From contig NC_135141.1 in assembly GCF_051014445.1 (NCBI RefSeq), positions 14,756,001 through 14,820,000 on the forward strand: a stretch of DNA of 64,000 nt, given 5' to 3'. This DNA is from Colletes latitarsis (lineage: Eukaryota > Arthropoda > Insecta > Hymenoptera > Colletidae). Shown one piece after another: positions 62,552-64,000 of this stretch. The position numbers were made by a program, and so were the translations under genes. The notes beneath the pieces were generated by a model. The model had not been told where the DNA came from. It did no database searches and saw only the letters and a program-made list of their open reading frames with translations. How positions within the stretch are numbered: position 1 is the first letter of the stretch; every line of letters begins with the position of its first letter.

Positions 62552-63750
62552 TATAAACGCAAAATATCCGTAGTCTGGTAATAAATTAACGCCCGTTTCG
62601 AAATTCCGTTCGCGACTTTCGAACGGCCTGGAAAGTGGATCGAGACTCGAAATTTGAGTCGAAACGCATGCGGTTCGACGCGATAAACGGCGACGATGAT
62701 AATTAATGGGAGGTATCCGAGAAATATGAGGAATTGCACGATCACGAACGAACGCGTAGAGAAAGAGCCGCGCCGTGCCAGCTGATTGACGCAACAGCGC
62801 GCAAAGCAAGGGGCAAGGATCCTGTGCAGGTTGCAAGGACGAGTGATCCTGCGTTACGAGTGGCTGTCATTAAAGGCGAGTTCTCGATATCGAGATCGAC
62901 GCACACGTGGCTGCAGGTGCATCGGTTCTCTGTGTGAGTGCCTGCTACAGCTAACGCTGCACCGATCCAACTCGTTTACGTTTCCATAAAAATCTGTACT
63001 TCGCCTTTCTTTTCCTATCGAGTATCTCGTTCGAAGTTTAGGCATCGTTCACTTTCGTTGGGGGAATTTTTAAACAGTTGCCGCAACTGTACAAATCTGT
63101 ATTCTCGCCGGTGAATAGCGACATATGTCACGAAACTAAAAATATTGGTTTCTTGAGATTCTCATTTATTCTTACGCCATTATATTTCATTATTGTAGAA
63201 GAACTTTTGTCTAGTTGCCATGAAATATTGTCATTTTCATTCTTATCGAATTTTACTGTAAATCGTATGATAGAATACAATTTCTTTTTTTATCGATGAA
63301 TACTAATACAGAAAATACGATTCGTAAGGGAAACTCCATATAAAATTTCAATATTATCCATTTTACTTTACTTTTTCTTGGCATGACTCAATTTTATTGC
63401 TTACCAGTAATTCAAACCAAAAGTTTTATTATTGACGATCGTAAAATAGAAACCACAGCGCAAAGCAAAAATTGATCGAACTATTTCAGTCGTCGATAAC
63501 TATTATGAGCAACCAAAAAAAAATATTGGTCATAAATAATATTAATTGTGTACTCCCTTTAGATTTTACGATCATTATTCTCAAATTAAGTAACAAACAA
63601 TTTTTTGTTTATATTTACGTTTGGATCTTGATAATTTATTGCATCAAACTTGTAAACGTGAAATATTTATGAGAATACACCGCAAGCAAAGGTTCATCGA
63701 ATAATTTTTTGCAGCTGATTCTTCTAAACTATAGCCTTAGAATTATTATA
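62552..63750. other. GC-richer island (62560-63050) then AT-rich DNA
   Basis: The island abuts the element's right end. Frames at 62734-62937 and 62786-62989 (plus) and 62854-63045 (minus) overlap one another and match nothing I recognise. The remainder (63050-63750) is AT-rich and featureless. Confidence 0.4.
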
Positions 63751-64000
63751 CAGAGTGTTCGGGCATAAAGTAAAACGAAAATCAAGAATACCAATTTGTT
63801 GATGGAAACTTCATTGAAAAGTTATTAACGTTTAAAGTTCCATCCGTACTGAATTTTTTTCTCGAAAATGCGCAAGATTTCGGGGGTATGTCTATTCACC
63901 AAAAATGATTACAATTGACCCCCGCAAGCGAACATAATTTTTCCAAAATGATTTGAAATTTTCTTTTTCCGTCGAAAAATTTCACACTTTCTCGAATTTT
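63751..64000 (-). mobile_element. CAGGGTGTTC-family element, runs off the window
   Basis: CAGAGTGTTCGGGC at 63751 is followed after only a few bases by TAAAACGAAAATCAAG, so about 30-35 bp of the subterminal TIR are missing, much as in the relic at 2267. It continues to GTTATTAACGTTTAAAGTTCC (S2) and minus-strand A modules and is cut by the window end. Confidence 0.85.

Noticed and set aside
62417..62836. A 139-codon minus-strand frame
   Set aside because: Its C-terminal half is the terminal repeat and modules of the transposon at 60122-62551 and the rest is GC-island sequence, so it is a chimera of unrelated DNA.

Overview
This looks like a stretch of insect nuclear genome: AT-rich with GC-richer, CpG-containing islands, no operons, abundant transposon debris, several satellite arrays, and a spliced exon. 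A hymenopteran, perhaps a bee, is my best guess, but that rests on overall texture and not on a diagnostic gene. Almost nothing here is protein-coding. The only coding piece I can support is one exon on the minus strand (55590-55765). It ends inside the start of a C2H2 zinc finger and has a good splice donor, so much of the window is probably intron and flank of a zinc-finger transcription factor gene. There is one dead Tc1-type transposase (about 16500-17010). I see no tRNA, rRNA or CRISPR.

The dominant content is one mobile family. Its members start with CAGGGTGTTCGGCC, end with the inverted sequence, and are flanked by TA. Between terminal inverted repeats (TIRs) of roughly 120 bp they carry no transposase. 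Instead they carry tandem copies of two modules: A (about 150 bp) and B (about 370 bp), with an A+B period of about 511-524 bp. Members with at least one recognisable end lie at 2267 (relic), 11757, 22047, 28436, 39756, 46386, 49324, 52577, 60122 and 63751. Blocks of the same modules without any TIR lie at 7812-9891, 29231-30585 and 44392-45791. These blocks are flanked by direct duplications of host DNA (about 281, 108-115 and 16 bp). In the first case the inserted piece is exactly one monomer long. I take this as the most interesting signal: a satellite born inside a DNA transposon that also seems to spread without the transposon ends.

Between these elements lie seven tandem arrays: 3440-5495 (about 41-bp monomers in a 7-mer higher-order repeat), 7531-10180 (787 bp), 17199-20326 (111/125/136 bp), 26805-28140 (about 103 bp), 32651-36335 (about 141-192 bp, opening with a TTAA-type transposon end), 37053-39486 (271 bp, nine copies) and 55927-59400 (about 170-180 bp, 20 copies). 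Only the 787-bp array contains the module family; the other six are unrelated to it. There are also TTAA-flanked piggyBac-like miniature elements at 10226-10429 and 26402-26619, with a relative of the second at about 51628-51821.

The remaining sequence is AT-rich single-copy DNA. It is broken by GC-richer islands (about 0.9-1.5, 5.6-6.1, 15.2-15.8, 25.9-26.3, 36.3-36.9, 44.0-44.35, 48.65-49.05, 51.8-52.4 and 62.56-63.05 kb), which may be regulatory or unrecognised exons. All repeat relationships were read by eye; boundaries are good to a few bases where stated exactly and to tens of bases where given as 'about'.
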